A stretch of DNA of 64,000 nt, from the NCBI GenBank assembly GCA_003278735.1, contig QCDO01000005.1, forward strand, positions 1 to 64,000. Direction: 5' to 3'. Shown one piece after another: positions 49,608 to 60,477 of the stretch; within the stretch, counting starts at the first letter, position 1, and the number at the start of each line of letters is the position of its first letter. The notes below the pieces were generated by a model. The model saw only the letters and a program-made list of their open reading frames with translations, was not told the DNA's origin and ran no database searches. A program made the position numbers and the translations under genes. This DNA is from Prochlorococcus sp. AG-355-J09 (lineage in GTDB: Bacteria; Cyanobacteriota; Cyanobacteriia; PCC-6307; Cyanobiaceae).

Positions 49608-50771
49608 CTACTTACCCATCCCAAGCTGCTGAGCTTTTTGATAAACCTTACCCTCTGTAAGAAGCGATGGTGCAATAACTATTTCTACTTCTTGCATTTC
49701 TTTAATATTTTTTGCACCAAGAGTACTCATTGAGGTTCTAATGGCTCCTAATAAGTTATGTGTCCCATCATCAAGTAAAGCAGGACCTTTAATTATTCTT
49801 TCTAAGGATCCTGTAGAACCAACTTCGATTCTTGTGCCCCTTGGCAATACTGGACTTGGAGTAGCCATACCCCAGTGAAATCCTTTACCTGGAGCGTTTG
49901 TGGATTTGGCTATTGGGGATCCAATCATTACAGCATCTGCCCCACATGCTAAACATTTACAGATATCTCCACCCGTTACAATTCCTCCATCACCAATAAT
50001 AGGTATATAACGACCACTTTCTCTAAAGTAATCATTTCTTGCCGCACTACAATCGGCAATTGCAGTTGCTTGAGGGATTCCAATTCCCAATACTCCTCTT
50101 GATGTACAAGCCGCTCCAGGTCCTATCCCAACCATTAATCCTGCAACTCCAGCGTCCATGAGAAGTTTTGCAACTTCGTAAGTAACACAATTTCCTGCTA
50201 CAACTGGAACATTCATAGATTGGCAAAGATCTTTAATATTTAAGGTTTTCTTACCTTCAATACCAAAATGTTCAGTTGAAACAACAGTTCCTTGAAGAAA
50301 AAATAAATCTATTTTGGAATTATTAAGTGTTTCTTTAAACTTAATTGCAGCTTGAGGAGTCCCACTAAAAGCAGCGATACCTCCTCCTTCTTTGACCTCA
50401 TTTATTCTTTGTAAAATCAATCCGTCCTTGACGGGTTCACTGTATATATTCTGCATTAACGGAACGAAATCATTCTTCCCGACTGATGCTATTTGGTTCA
50501 ATATTTCATCAGGATTTTCATATCTTGTTTGTATGCCCTCCATATTAATAACCCCAATAGAACCTAATTTTGTGAGTTCTACAGCCGTATTGACATCGAC
50601 AACACTGTCCATGGCACTAGCTACGATAGGAACTTCTCTTTTGATATCACCTATTGACCAAGAAGGATCAGTCAAATCGTAATCAAGTGTTTTATTACCA
50701 GGGACTAAAGCTATTTCATCAATGCCATAAGCTCTTCTGACTTTTTTATTTAAACCAAGTTCAAAATTCAC
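49608..50771 (-). CDS. guaB: GuaB3-type IMP dehydrogenase
   Basis: 387 residues, shorter than classic GuaB because the CBS (Bateman) regulatory domain is absent. The TIM barrel shows AYGIDEIALVPGNKTLDYDL, SAMDSVVDVNTAVELTKLG, the catalytic Cys loop GIGPGAACTSRGVLGIGIPQ and DGGIVTGGDICKCLACGADA. This short form is the GuaB3 type of cyanobacteria and actinobacteria, some of which make XMP from IMP. It lies divergent from gyrA, 180 bases away. Confidence 0.93.
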   Translation of the reverse strand: MNFELGLNKKVRRAYGIDEIALVPGNKTLDYDLTDPSWSIGDIKREVPIVASAMDSVVDVNTAVELTKLGSIGVINMEGIQTRYENPDEILNQIASVGKNDFVPLMQNIYSEPVKDGLILQRINEVKEGGGIAAFSGTPQAAIKFKETLNNSKIDLFFLQGTVVSTEHFGIEGKKTLNIKDLCQSMNVPVVAGNCVTYEVAKLLMDAGVAGLMVGIGPGAACTSRGVLGIGIPQATAIADCSAARNDYFRESGRYIPIIGDGGIVTGGDICKCLACGADAVMIGSPIAKSTNAPGKGFHWGMATPSPVLPRGTRIEVGSTGSLERIIKGPALLDDGTHNLLGAIRTSMSTLGAKNIKEMQEVEIVIAPSLLTEGKVYQKAQQLGMGK

Positions 50772-50951
50772 GGAATTTTTCTCTTTATTTTGAATAAATT
50801 AACAACTAAAGGGGTAATAAGCCAAGGTTTGTTCAAAAACAACAGGTTTTGTTTTGATTTGTGTGTAAATGTGAGTATTTGGGAATTAAATAAATATTTT
50901 TTTTTATTCATTATGACAATCAACGATTATTATTAAAAAAAGGATTTTTAT

Positions 50952-53549
50952 ATGTCTGATATTTTAGATTCTGATGACTCAGGATTAAGCGAAGATAACG
51001 ACCGAATTATCCAGACTGACCTAAGAAACGAGATGTCTCGCTCATACCTTGAGTATGCAATGAGTGTTATTGTCGGTCGTGCTCTTCCAGATGCAAGAGA
51101 TGGATTAAAACCTGTTCATAGAAGAATTCTTTATGCAATGTATGAGCTTGGTCTAACTAGCGGTAGACCATACAGAAAATGTGCGAGAGTTGTTGGCGAA
51201 GTACTTGGTAAGTACCACCCTCATGGCGATACTGCTGTTTATGACGCTTTGGTAAGGATGGCTCAGGATTTCTCTATGCGGATGCCACTCATAGATGGCC
51301 ATGGAAACTTTGGTTCTGTTGATAACGACCCTCCAGCAGCAATGAGATATACAGAATCTCGTTTACAGTCTCTTACAGATGAAAGTTTATTAGAGGATAT
51401 TGAATCTGAAACTGTGGATTTCGCCGATAATTTTGATGGTTCTCAGCAAGAACCAACAGTTTTACCTGCTAGGATTCCTCAATTACTACTAAATGGATCA
51501 TCTGGAATAGCAGTAGGAATGGCAACTAATATTCCACCTCATAACTTAGGGGAATTAATTAATGGTCTTAAATCAATCATCAATAACCCTTCGATTGAAG
51601 ATAGAGAACTTTTTGAAATAATTAAGGGTCCTGATTTTCCCACAGGTGGTCAAATCTTAGGCAGAGATGGTATCAAAGAAACTTTCAAGACAGGGAGGGG
51701 TTCAATAACCATGAGGGGTGTAGCAAATATTGAGCAAATTAAATCCAGTGGTAGAGCAGAAAAAGACGCAGTAATAATTACAGAGCTCCCATTTCAAACC
51801 AATAAAGCGGCATTGATAGAAAGAATTGCTGACTTGGTTAATGAAAAAAAATTAGAAGGTATTTCTGATATTAGAGATGAAAGTGATCGAGATGGAATGA
51901 GGATTGTTATTGAACTGAAAAGGGATGCCTACCCACAAGTAGTTTTAAATAATTTATTTAAATTAACACCTCTACAAAACAACTTTAGTGCAAATATCCT
52001 TGCTTTAGTAAAAGGAGAACCCACAACACTATCACTCAGGAAAATGTTAGATGTATTTCTAGACTTCAGAGTGGAGACAATAAGGCGAAGAACATCATTT
52101 TTATTAAAAAAGGCTGAAGAGAGGGATCACATCGTAAAAGGTCTTTTATTAGCTTTGGATGCTATGGATGAGATTATTAATTTAATAAGATCAGCAAAAG
52201 ATACAGTTTCAGCCAGAGAAAATTTACAAACTGATCATTCTTTATCTGCCAAACAGGCAGAAGCTATTTTACAAATGCAATTAAGAAGATTAACAGCACT
52301 AGAAGCAGATAAAATCAAAGGGGAACATGATGAGTTAACCAGAAAAATTAACTCATATCAGCAAATATTGAATAGTAAAGAAAGAATTTTTGAAATTATT
52401 CTTGAAGAACTTAATAAAATCGATGAAAGATTTTCCTCTCCAAGAAAAACAGAAATACTCGATTTAGGTGGTGGTCTAGATGATATAGATCTTATCGCTA
52501 ATGAAAGATCTGTAGTTTTATTGACTGAAGCAGGTTATTTAAAAAGAATGCCTGTTAATGAATTCGAATCTACAAGTCGTGGGTCTAGAGGTAAAGCTGG
52601 AACAAAGACACAAGAAGATGATGAAGTAAAACTATTTATAAGCTGTAACGATCATGATACTCTTTTGCTTTTTAGTGATAGAGGGGTATCTTATGCTCTG
52701 CCAGCATATAGAGTTCCCATGAGCAGCAGAACAGCCAAAGGTACTCCATCAGTTCAACTTCTCCCAATACCAAGAGAAGAAAAGATAACATCGCTAATTG
52801 CAGTAGATTCTTTTGATAACGATTGTTATCTACTAATGCTAACCAAGGCTGGATTTATAAAAAGAACTTCACTCTCTGCTTTCTCAAAAATTCGATCAAA
52901 TGGTTTAATAGCAATTAATCTTGAGGATGGAGATGCTTTAACTTGGGTTAGATTGTCAAAAGAAGGTGACAGTGTTTTGATTGGATCAAGAACAGGAATG
53001 GCGATCCATTTCAGACTAGATATTAACGAATTAAGGCCGCTAGGCAGGACAGCAAGGGGGGTTAAATCTATGAACCTTAGAAAAGGAGACAATCTTGTAT
53101 CTATGGATGTTTTAACATCTGATTTAGTTGATCAATTAGCTAAAAGTGAAGATCTCATGAAAGAGTCTGATGAAAATCTTGAAGTTAACTCTTCAGAAGG
53201 TCCTTGGGTACTAATAGCCAGTGCATTTGGACTAGGTAAAAGAGTACCTGTCACTCAATTTAGATTACAAAAAAGAGCAGGCATGGGTTTGAGAGCTATA
53301 AAATTCAGAATTAAAGATGATGTATTAGTTTGTTTAAAGGTCCTCGGAGAAGGAGAAGAATTACTTTTTGTGACCGAAAAAGGCGTGATAGTGAGAACAA
53401 ACGCAGATAAAATATCCCAGCAATCTAGAGCCGCTACTGGAGTAAAATTACAAAGATTAGATCAGGGTGATCATTTATCAGAAGTTGTATTAGTTCCTCA
53501 TGAACAAACAGAAGAAATAGACCAATTCAACCAAGGAAAAGAAAATTAA
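50952..53549 (+). CDS. gyrA: DNA gyrase subunit A
   Basis: 865 residues, complete. Catalytic Tyr133 in [10 protein letters not shown], with the conserved [20 protein letters not shown]-type start (here [10 protein letters not shown]) and [21 protein letters not shown] coiled coil follows, and the C-terminal pinwheel with the motif [11 protein letters not shown] in place of the usual GyrA box. It introduces negative supercoils together with GyrB. A ribosome site AAAAAGGA lies 9 bases before the ATG. The lycopene cyclase gene follows 23 bases later. Confidence 0.97.
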   Translation: MSDILDSDDSGLSEDNDRIIQTDLRNEMSRSYLEYAMSVIVGRALPDARDGLKPVHRRILYAMYELGLTSGRPYRKCARVVGEVLGKYHPHGDTAVYDALVRMAQDFSMRMPLIDGHGNFGSVDNDPPAAMRYTESRLQSLTDESLLEDIESETVDFADNFDGSQQEPTVLPARIPQLLLNGSSGIAVGMATNIPPHNLGELINGLKSIINNPSIEDRELFEIIKGPDFPTGGQILGRDGIKETFKTGRGSITMRGVANIEQIKSSGRAEKDAVIITELPFQTNKAALIERIADLVNEKKLEGISDIRDESDRDGMRIVIELKRDAYPQVVLNNLFKLTPLQNNFSANILALVKGEPTTLSLRKMLDVFLDFRVETIRRRTSFLLKKAEERDHIVKGLLLALDAMDEIINLIRSAKDTVSARENLQTDHSLSAKQAEAILQMQLRRLTALEADKIKGEHDELTRKINSYQQILNSKERIFEIILEELNKIDERFSSPRKTEILDLGGGLDDIDLIANERSVVLLTEAGYLKRMPVNEFESTSRGSRGKAGTKTQEDDEVKLFISCNDHDTLLLFSDRGVSYALPAYRVPMSSRTAKGTPSVQLLPIPREEKITSLIAVDSFDNDCYLLMLTKAGFIKRTSLSAFSKIRSNGLIAINLEDGDALTWVRLSKEGDSVLIGSRTGMAIHFRLDINELRPLGRTARGVKSMNLRKGDNLVSMDVLTSDLVDQLAKSEDLMKESDENLEVNSSEGPWVLIASAFGLGKRVPVTQFRLQKRAGMGLRAIKFRIKDDVLVCLKVLGEGEELLFVTEKGVIVRTNADKISQQSRAATGVKLQRLDQGDHLSEVVLVPHEQTEEIDQFNQGKEN

Positions 53550-53572
53550 AAGAAAATGGTTTTTTAGATAAT

Positions 53573-54784
53573 ATGGAAATACTTGATATTTTAATTTTAG
53601 GTTCTGGGCCTGCAGCACTATGCTTAGCTTCAGAATTAGCCAAGCAAGATCTAAATATTAAGGGCATATCAACTAAATCTCCAAATGAAAAATGGGAAAA
53701 TACATATGGTATTTGGGCTTCTGAATTAGAGGAATTAGGATTAGAGTCTTTGTTATCTCATCGGTGGTGCAAAACAGTTAGTTTTTTTGGAAATGGCGAA
53801 AATAAAAAGGGAGATAATCCTACAAAACATAATTACGATTATGGTTTGATAAATCAGGAAGCTTTTCAAAATGAGCTTTTAAAAAAGTGTAAAGGGATTG
53901 AATGGTTGAATGAGACAGCAAAAGATATTAAAGAGAAAAATAAACTATCTGAAGTGATTTGTTTTTCAGGTCTAACAATAAAGGCGAGGTTAGTCATTGA
54001 CGCAAGTGGCCACAAAAGTAATTTCATAAAAAGACCAGTCCAAAATGAAATCGCTCAACAAGCTGCGTATGGGATTGTCGGTAAATTTTCATCGCCACCA
54101 GTTAAAAAGGATCAATTTGTTTTGATGGATTTTCGTCCAAATCATTTAAACAATGAAGAAAAGTTATCATCTCCTTCTTTTCTTTATGCAATGGATCTTG
54201 GAAATGAAACTTTTTTTGTTGAAGAAACATCATTAGCTAGTTATCCTGCCTTATCCCAAGAGAATCTCAAAAAAAGACTTTTAAAAAGATTGAATAGCAA
54301 GGGTATTGAGGTGAGTGCAATTTTTCATGAAGAGAATTGCCTTTTCCCAATGAATTTACCCCTCCCATATAAAAAACAATTTGTACTTGGTTTTGGAGGT
54401 TCTGCAAGCATGGTGCATCCAGCATCAGGATACATGATCGGATCTTTATTAAGGAGAGCTCCACTCCTTGCAAAAAAATTAGCAATCTTTTTAAAAGAAC
54501 CTAATCTCAGTTCTCTTGAGCTAGCAACAAAAGGTTGGGAGATCCTATGGCCTTACGAGTTAATACAAAGGCATAAACTTTACCAATATGGTTTAAGAAG
54601 ATTGATGAGTTTTGACGAAAGCAGATTAAGAAGCTTTTTCTCAAATTTCTTTAGATTATCGACCAATGAATGGGTAGGTTTTCTTACGAATACACTTCCA
54701 CTTCCAAAACTAATTTACGTTATGAGTAAGATGTTTATAAATTCACCTCTAAAAGTAAAACTAGGAATGCTTAAGTTAAATTGA
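53573..54784 (+). CDS. crtL: Lycopene cyclase (CrtL type)
   Basis: 403 residues. Dinucleotide-binding start LDILILGSGPAALCLASELA, then TYGIWASELEELGLESLLSH, LVIDASGHKSNFIKRPVQN, the segment FLYAMDLGNETFFVEETSLA, and a C-terminal membrane-associated region. It cyclises lycopene ends to beta- (or epsilon-) rings on the way to beta-carotene and zeaxanthin. Prochlorococcus has two related cyclases (beta and epsilon); the beta type is more likely but not decided here. It may share the gyrA transcript. Confidence 0.9.
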   Translation: MEILDILILGSGPAALCLASELAKQDLNIKGISTKSPNEKWENTYGIWASELEELGLESLLSHRWCKTVSFFGNGENKKGDNPTKHNYDYGLINQEAFQNELLKKCKGIEWLNETAKDIKEKNKLSEVICFSGLTIKARLVIDASGHKSNFIKRPVQNEIAQQAAYGIVGKFSSPPVKKDQFVLMDFRPNHLNNEEKLSSPSFLYAMDLGNETFFVEETSLASYPALSQENLKKRLLKRLNSKGIEVSAIFHEENCLFPMNLPLPYKKQFVLGFGGSASMVHPASGYMIGSLLRRAPLLAKKLAIFLKEPNLSSLELATKGWEILWPYELIQRHKLYQYGLRRLMSFDESRLRSFFSNFFRLSTNEWVGFLTNTLPLPKLIYVMSKMFINSPLKVKLGMLKLN

Positions 54785-54873
54785 ACAATCCTACACCTTT
54801 TTTCATAACATAAAAAAGATTAATACTACCTTTGAACCAATTTATGGCAATAGCAAAAAATTCTATTAAGGTA

Positions 54874-54921
54874 AGTTAAGTATTTATGGAACTCATACTA
54901 CTATGATAACTTAACAATATT
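54874..54921 (+). terminator. Two-tier hairpin followed by T-run after crtL
   Basis: An outer stem GTTAAGT/ACTTAAC (7 pairs) encloses an inner stem TCATA/TATGA with a CTAC loop, and seven T follow. This is a plausible terminator for the gyrA-crtL transcript, though AT-rich and so weak. It lies about 90 bases beyond the stop, longer than usual. Confidence 0.4.
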
Positions 54922-54996
54922 TTTTTATTTTATATTTGCAGAAATTTTTTAAGCTAAATTCTGGGGATTTGAAGTCTTACTGGATATTATTATTTT

Positions 54997-56580
54997 TTAT
55001 TTTCGCCAATCATCAATATTAATATTTGGGAAAACATTATCTTCTTCCTCAACATCTTCAAGAAATTTTATATCAATATTGGAAAGATTATTTATCATTC
55101 CAACTATTTTCCAGAATCTAGACAAATGTCTTTCCATCCTCTCTTTTGCAAGCTCAGTTGTAGTTCCAGCTCTTAGTATAAAACTCCAATCAGAAGACTC
55201 AGAGAGAAGTAATTCTCTTGCTGCTTGTTTGAAAAGTCTTGGAGATAGTTCATTATTAAAATTTTTCGAGCATAAATCAACAAAAGTTGAGCCTGCTTTC
55301 GTGATTTCCGGAACAATCCATGCATTTGCATCATTAATCCAATAGTTATGGTAACCTCCTTGCCCCCAGCTGGATGGTGATGGGTCGCAAATCTGAAGAT
55401 TTGGCTTTTGAATTAAGAATTCTTTTAAATTTGTAAGCTTAATTGAATATTTATGAGAGTTTTTTAAAATATTTTCAATAAAAAAAGGTCCCTCATACCA
55501 CCAATGACCAAATAACTCTGCATCAAATGGAGCTACCAATAGGGGATTAAAGGAAGAGGATAATGTTAATTTTTCTAGTTGTTTGGATCTTGCACGAAGA
55601 TAATAATCAGCATGTTCTGCAACCTTCTTTTTGGCTTCATTTTCTAAGTAAAACGCCTTTTTCCCTAATGGCACCTTACTATCTGTAATCTTATGAAACT
55701 TCAAACCTAAAGGTCTTTTAGTCGAGATGCCTACCTTTCGGAGTTTGGAAATAGGTAATTCCCATCCCAAATCTTTATGAAATTCCCTATAAACATTATC
55801 GCCCGGAAAACCGTCCTTAGCAGACCAAACGGGTAACGTTGACTCACTATCTCTCCCAAAGAAAGCAACTCCTTTTTTCGAGCATATTGGAGCGTACACA
55901 CCATACCTAGGCCTTGGTACAGCGTTAAGAATACCGTGACCATCTAAGATTGCATATCTAATTCCGGAATTAAATAGCATTTCATCTAAATTCTCATAAT
56001 ATGCACATTCAGGTAACCAAATACCTAAAGGCTTATTTCCAAAAATATTTTCATGGTGCCTAATGGCTGTATTGATTTGTCCTTTAACGGTTTCTGGATT
56101 CTCCCTTAGAATTGGCAAATACCCGTGTGTAGCAGCACAGGTAAGAATATCCAAATTTCCAGAGTTTTTTAAAACTCTAAACTTCTCAATTAAATTTCCA
56201 GAGCATTTTTGCCAATACAAGTATTTTTCATTAAGATTAGTCATTAAAAATGCAGAGGCATTTTTTTCATCTTTTGGCAGTTCGTTTAAGAAATCATTTC
56301 TTGTTTCAATCCAGCTTGGGAATGTTTCTTGAATTTTTTTATTATTTAGAAGTGATAATAATGTTGGAGACAAACTAATAGTAAGTTTAGTATTTAAAGG
56401 ATTTTCATTTTTGGAAGATTCTATTGATTGAAGTAGAGGTATATAACATTCCAAAATCGCCTGAAATAGCCAATCTTCTTCTAAGGAGTTTTTTTCATTT
56501 TTTCTGACATAAGGTAGATGAGCATGTAAAACTATCGCTAACTGGCCTAAAACATTATTTTTAGAGTATTTATTGCCCAT
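54997..56580 (-). CDS. GH57 family enzyme, probable 1,4-alpha-glucan branching enzyme
   Basis: 527 residues with the GH57 barrel: LAIVLHAHLPYVRKNEKNSL, LDILTCAATHGYLPILRENP, the nucleophile region GIWLPECAYYENLDEML, the acid region VAPFDAELFGHWWYEGPFF, and a helical C-terminal domain. The length and ending fit GH57 branching enzymes, which add alpha-1,6 branches to glycogen. The choice against amylase-type members is inference. It is divergent from leuA. Confidence 0.88.
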   Translation of the reverse strand: MGNKYSKNNVLGQLAIVLHAHLPYVRKNEKNSLEEDWLFQAILECYIPLLQSIESSKNENPLNTKLTISLSPTLLSLLNNKKIQETFPSWIETRNDFLNELPKDEKNASAFLMTNLNEKYLYWQKCSGNLIEKFRVLKNSGNLDILTCAATHGYLPILRENPETVKGQINTAIRHHENIFGNKPLGIWLPECAYYENLDEMLFNSGIRYAILDGHGILNAVPRPRYGVYAPICSKKGVAFFGRDSESTLPVWSAKDGFPGDNVYREFHKDLGWELPISKLRKVGISTKRPLGLKFHKITDSKVPLGKKAFYLENEAKKKVAEHADYYLRARSKQLEKLTLSSSFNPLLVAPFDAELFGHWWYEGPFFIENILKNSHKYSIKLTNLKEFLIQKPNLQICDPSPSSWGQGGYHNYWINDANAWIVPEITKAGSTFVDLCSKNFNNELSPRLFKQAARELLLSESSDWSFILRAGTTTELAKERMERHLSRFWKIVGMINNLSNIDIKFLEDVEEEDNVFPNINIDDWRK

Positions 56581-56808
56581 TCATGCTTTTTAAATTTATG
56601 CCTGTCGTTCTATAAAAATAGAAAATAATTTTTTTATAAAAAAAAGACTTTGATACTAAAAGAATACTTTAATAATTTAAGTATTTTATTTTTTTTTCAG
56701 AAATTTAACCAATATTGTTTAAGTTATAAACTTTCAGCAAGTTTTATTGAACTAAATCTAGTCAAATTTTTTTAATTAGCCTAGTATAAGTTTAGGTTAT
56801 TCCTTCTG

Positions 56809-58449
56809 ATGTCAAAAGATCCTGGAAGAATTTTGATATTTGATACGACTCTTCGAGATGGAGAGCAATCTCCTGGTGCCAGTCTAAATCTCGAAGAAAA
56901 ACTTGCTATCGCCCATCAATTAGCAAGATTAGGGGTAGATGTTATTGAAGCTGGATTTCCTTTTGCAAGTCCAGGAGATTTTAAAGCTGTTAATAAAATT
57001 GCTAATGCTGTAGGGAAAGAAAATGGCCCTATAATATGCGGTTTAGCTAGAGCGTCTAAAGGAGATATAAAAGCATGTTACGAGGCAGTAAGTCCAGCTC
57101 CTAAGAAAAGAATACATACTTTTATTGCAACAAGTGATATTCATCTTAAACATAAACTTAAAAAATCCAGAAAAGACGTTCTTCAAATAGTTCCAGAAAT
57201 GGTTAATTATGCAAAATCCTTAGTAGATGATATTGAGTTTTCTTGTGAAGATGCCTCAAGGAGTGATCCTGAATTTTTATACGAAGTGATTCAACTAGCA
57301 ATTACTGCAGGAGCGACAACAATAAATATCCCTGATACTGTTGGATTTACAACTCCTAGTGAATTTGGCAAACTAGTTTCTGAAATAAATAAAAATGTTC
57401 CAAATATTGATGAGGCTGTAATCTCCGTTCATGGTCACAATGATTTGGGTTTAGCAGTAGCCAATTTTCTTGAGGCAGTAAAAAATGGAGCAAGACAACT
57501 AGAATGTACTATTAACGGAATTGGTGAAAGAGCCGGGAATGCCTCTCTAGAAGAATTAGTGATGGCACTTCATGTTAGGAAAAGTTTTTTTAATATTTTT
57601 TTCAAAAGAAATCCAGATTCCCCAACTCCTCTTACAGCTATAAGAACAGAAGAAATAACAAAAACCTCTAGACTTGTTTCCAACCTAACAGGAATGACTG
57701 TACAACCTAATAAAGCAATTGTAGGAGCTAACGCTTTTGCACATGAGTCAGGCATTCATCAGGATGGGGTTTTAAAGAATAGACTAACCTACGAAATTAT
57801 TGATGCAAAAACTGTTGGTTTGACTGACAACAAAATATCTTTAGGGAAACTTAGTGGAAGAAGTGCAGTAAGAGCAAGATTAGAAGAGATGGGATATGAC
57901 TTGAGCCGAGAAGATTTAAATGATGCTTTTGCCCGTTTTAAGGATTTAGCTGACAGGAAAAGAGAAATTACTGATAGAGACTTAGAAGCAATTGTTAGTG
58001 AGCAAGTTCAGCTCCCAGAAGCTAAATTTCAATTAAGTCTTGTACAAGTAAGTTGTGGTAACGCCTCTAAACCTACTGCCACCATTTCGCTTCTAAACAC
58101 AGAAGATAATAGTGAGGATACTGCTGTATCAATAGGTACTGGGCCCGTTGATGCTGTATGTGAGGCTTTAAATAAATTAGCTAAAGTTCCTAATGAATTA
58201 ATTGAATTTTCTGTTAAGTCGGTAACAGAAGGAATTGATGCTTTGGGCGAAGTAACAATAAGAATAAGAAGGGACAATAAAATATATTCTGGTCATTCTG
58301 CTGATACAGACGTAGTAGTTGCTGCAGCAAATGCTTACGTTAATGCTTTAAATAGACTTGTATTTTCTGAGAAAAAAAATTCAATTCATCCACAATTTGA
58401 TAATTTAGAGAACTCTGATAATAAATTTCTTTCTAATCCTGCAAATTAA
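56809..58449 (+). CDS. leuA: 2-Isopropylmalate synthase
   Basis: 546 residues. First committed step of leucine synthesis. The start [20 protein letters not shown], metal site [60 protein letters not shown], and a C-terminal regulatory domain that binds leucine. Length and domain order are complete. A 228-base gap upstream probably holds the promoter; no named regulatory site is obvious there. Confidence 0.97.
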   Translation: MSKDPGRILIFDTTLRDGEQSPGASLNLEEKLAIAHQLARLGVDVIEAGFPFASPGDFKAVNKIANAVGKENGPIICGLARASKGDIKACYEAVSPAPKKRIHTFIATSDIHLKHKLKKSRKDVLQIVPEMVNYAKSLVDDIEFSCEDASRSDPEFLYEVIQLAITAGATTINIPDTVGFTTPSEFGKLVSEINKNVPNIDEAVISVHGHNDLGLAVANFLEAVKNGARQLECTINGIGERAGNASLEELVMALHVRKSFFNIFFKRNPDSPTPLTAIRTEEITKTSRLVSNLTGMTVQPNKAIVGANAFAHESGIHQDGVLKNRLTYEIIDAKTVGLTDNKISLGKLSGRSAVRARLEEMGYDLSREDLNDAFARFKDLADRKREITDRDLEAIVSEQVQLPEAKFQLSLVQVSCGNASKPTATISLLNTEDNSEDTAVSIGTGPVDAVCEALNKLAKVPNELIEFSVKSVTEGIDALGEVTIRIRRDNKIYSGHSADTDVVVAAANAYVNALNRLVFSEKKNSIHPQFDNLENSDNKFLSNPAN

Positions 58450-58531
58450 ATTAATTTCTTAGGATTATTAAGTAGCATTAAAAATAGTCTCTTAATACTG
58501 TAGATTAAATCAATAGTTAAAGCAGTAAATA

Positions 58532-58924
58532 ATGAGAAAAAGGGTATTTGGATATTGGGCACTTTCTTGGGTTGGCTTAATAGGAAACATAATTGCACTT
58601 CCATTCATAGCATTAATTATAAGTTTTGGGCCTCCACTAAAAGTTGCGAATATAACTCTTGCCATTAGTCTTGGATGGCCTGCTGCAATTGTTGGAATAG
58701 TTTCTTCAGCAGCTCTTTTAGCAGAGAGAAAATGGGGAGTAACTTTAACTCTGGTATCTTTATCAATGGTAATTTCTGGTATGGGTCCTTATTCTGTTGT
58801 AAGGCTCATAACTCTCCAAGACATTTATGGAGTTGGTGGGTTTACTCTTTTAACAACATTATTAAGTACGTTAGCTCTTCTTTATTGGTGTAATCCGAAA
58901 CATCGAAGAAGTATTAGGTTATAA
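58532..58924 (+). CDS. Four-helix membrane protein, 130 aa
   Basis: Four hydrophobic segments: SWVGLIGNIIALPFIALIIS, ALPFIALIISFGPPLK-type, AIVGIVSSAALLAERKW and GGFTLLTTLLSTLALLYW, with short basic ends (PKHRRSIRL). No family recognised. It lies between leuA and the HD phosphohydrolase and ends 10 bases before the latter's stop. Function unknown. Confidence 0.65.
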   Translation: MRKRVFGYWALSWVGLIGNIIALPFIALIISFGPPLKVANITLAISLGWPAAIVGIVSSAALLAERKWGVTLTLVSLSMVISGMGPYSVVRLITLQDIYGVGGFTLLTTLLSTLALLYWCNPKHRRSIRL

Positions 58925-58933
58925 AATTGAAGA

Positions 58934-60403
58934 TTAAGAAAAAGTATTATTCTTGCTAGTTGGATACTGAATTCTTCTGTGTCGAATTCTTTTCCACACA
59001 TTCAAGAATGCTCTTTTTATTAGAAAAATTTCTCCTTTCGATAAATTACTATCATCTAATTGCCCATCTTTTTTACGCGAGTAGATAATATTTGAAATTG
59101 TTTCCAAAGCTTCTTTATCAGATGCATTAATATTCATAGCTCTTAGTGCTGCTTCACATCCATCCGCAAGCATTAAAATAGCTGTTTCTTTGGACTGAGG
59201 AATAGGGCCTTTGTATCTAAAATAATATTCATTAATGTCGAGATTTTTTTCTTTAGCTTTTTGAAAAAAATATCCCATTTTAAGTGTACCTTGATGTTCA
59301 GGAATAAAATTAGCTATCAGTCTAGGTAGTCGATTTTTTCTTGCAAATTTCAATCCTTCATCAACATGAGCCTGTAATACTTCTGCACTTTTAATGGGAT
59401 CATCTAATTCGTCATGCGGATTTTTTGAGCCATCCTGATTTTCAATAAACCAATTAGGTGCATGTAATTTGCCAACATCATGATATAACGCTCCAGTTTT
59501 AATTAGATCAATATCACCACCAATCATTCTCGTTGCTTCCTCTGCTAAACCGCATATAAGTAAGGTATGTTCAAACGTGCCAGGAGCTTCTAGAGACAAT
59601 CTTCTAATTAGAGGTTTCTCCTTATCAGCCAATTCGAGTAATCTTGCTTTAGTTAATAACCCGAATATCGATTCAAAAATAGGAATAAATAAGATTGTAA
59701 AAAGCATAGCTATTGCCAATAGGAAGGAATCAGAAAATATATCCCCATTTGATAACGCAAAATCTTGCTTATTAAGAGATATCTTATCTTTATAAATCAA
59801 TATCCACTGACTCAAGAAAGAACCTATTGGGACAAAAATTGATAGTTGAAGTAATTGAGCTCTACTTCTTATTCTTCCTCCAAGAAGAGATACTATTGAA
59901 GCACAAACTAATAAAATAAAAAATAAATTGTTATTGATAAAAATATCTGGGTCAGGCCAAATAAGACTCGCAATTGATACCCAAGCTAACGCTGTTATGC
60001 TTCCCATTCCTTGAGATATTATTAATGCCGGTGGAATTATCATAGATAATGGACTTATGGTTGAAGCTAAGGCTAATTTCGTAACTTGTACTGCCAAAAG
60101 AAGAGTAATGATCAAAAAGATCTGTCTTGAAGAAATTATGGGATTCTCTTTTTTTGAAACTAATATCAAAACTCCGCAACTAATAAGTATTTCAGTAAAG
60201 GTCAAAAGCCAAGAAAAAATTTCTGCGATTTTTAGAGGCGAGATAAGAAGTAGTTTATAAGAAGAAATTATTGAAATTAAAATGCACACTAAAAAAATTA
60301 TAAGATTATCTATCCTTGAAATTTTTATTGGTTGTTTTACTGGTACTTGACTTCGCCTCCACAGATAAAACAATTTCTTTAAGTTAGTTATGATGTTTTG
60401 CAC
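58934..60403 (-). CDS. 7TM-HD phosphohydrolase (HDIG family)
   Basis: 489 residues. The first half has several membrane helices (IFLVCILISIISSYKLLLIS onward), and the second half is an HD domain: GTFEHTLLICGLAEEATRMI, then DLIKTGALYHDVGKLHAPNW (the H..HD motif) and LIANFIPEHQGTLKMGYF. It matches 7TMR-HD proteins such as PgpH, but without the long extracellular sensor domain. In characterised relatives the enzyme cleaves cyclic dinucleotides, notably c-di-AMP. The substrate here is unknown. Confidence 0.88.
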   Translation of the reverse strand: MQNIITNLKKLFYLWRRSQVPVKQPIKISRIDNLIIFLVCILISIISSYKLLLISPLKIAEIFSWLLTFTEILISCGVLILVSKKENPIISSRQIFLIITLLLAVQVTKLALASTISPLSMIIPPALIISQGMGSITALAWVSIASLIWPDPDIFINNNLFFILLVCASIVSLLGGRIRSRAQLLQLSIFVPIGSFLSQWILIYKDKISLNKQDFALSNGDIFSDSFLLAIAMLFTILFIPIFESIFGLLTKARLLELADKEKPLIRRLSLEAPGTFEHTLLICGLAEEATRMIGGDIDLIKTGALYHDVGKLHAPNWFIENQDGSKNPHDELDDPIKSAEVLQAHVDEGLKFARKNRLPRLIANFIPEHQGTLKMGYFFQKAKEKNLDINEYYFRYKGPIPQSKETAILMLADGCEAALRAMNINASDKEALETISNIIYSRKKDGQLDDSNLSKGEIFLIKRAFLNVWKRIRHRRIQYPTSKNNTFS

Positions 60404-60477
60404 AGAATATAAGTAAATCTAATTGAATAATTTAGAATTATAGGCATGCTAGGTGTAAAAAGGAGATGTTTTTCTAA

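Noticed and set aside
50772-50951. GTGTGTAAATGTGAG in the guaB-gyrA gap as another Yfr1-complementary site
   Set aside because: Only GTGTG matches; the AGGAG half is missing, so the similarity is chance level.
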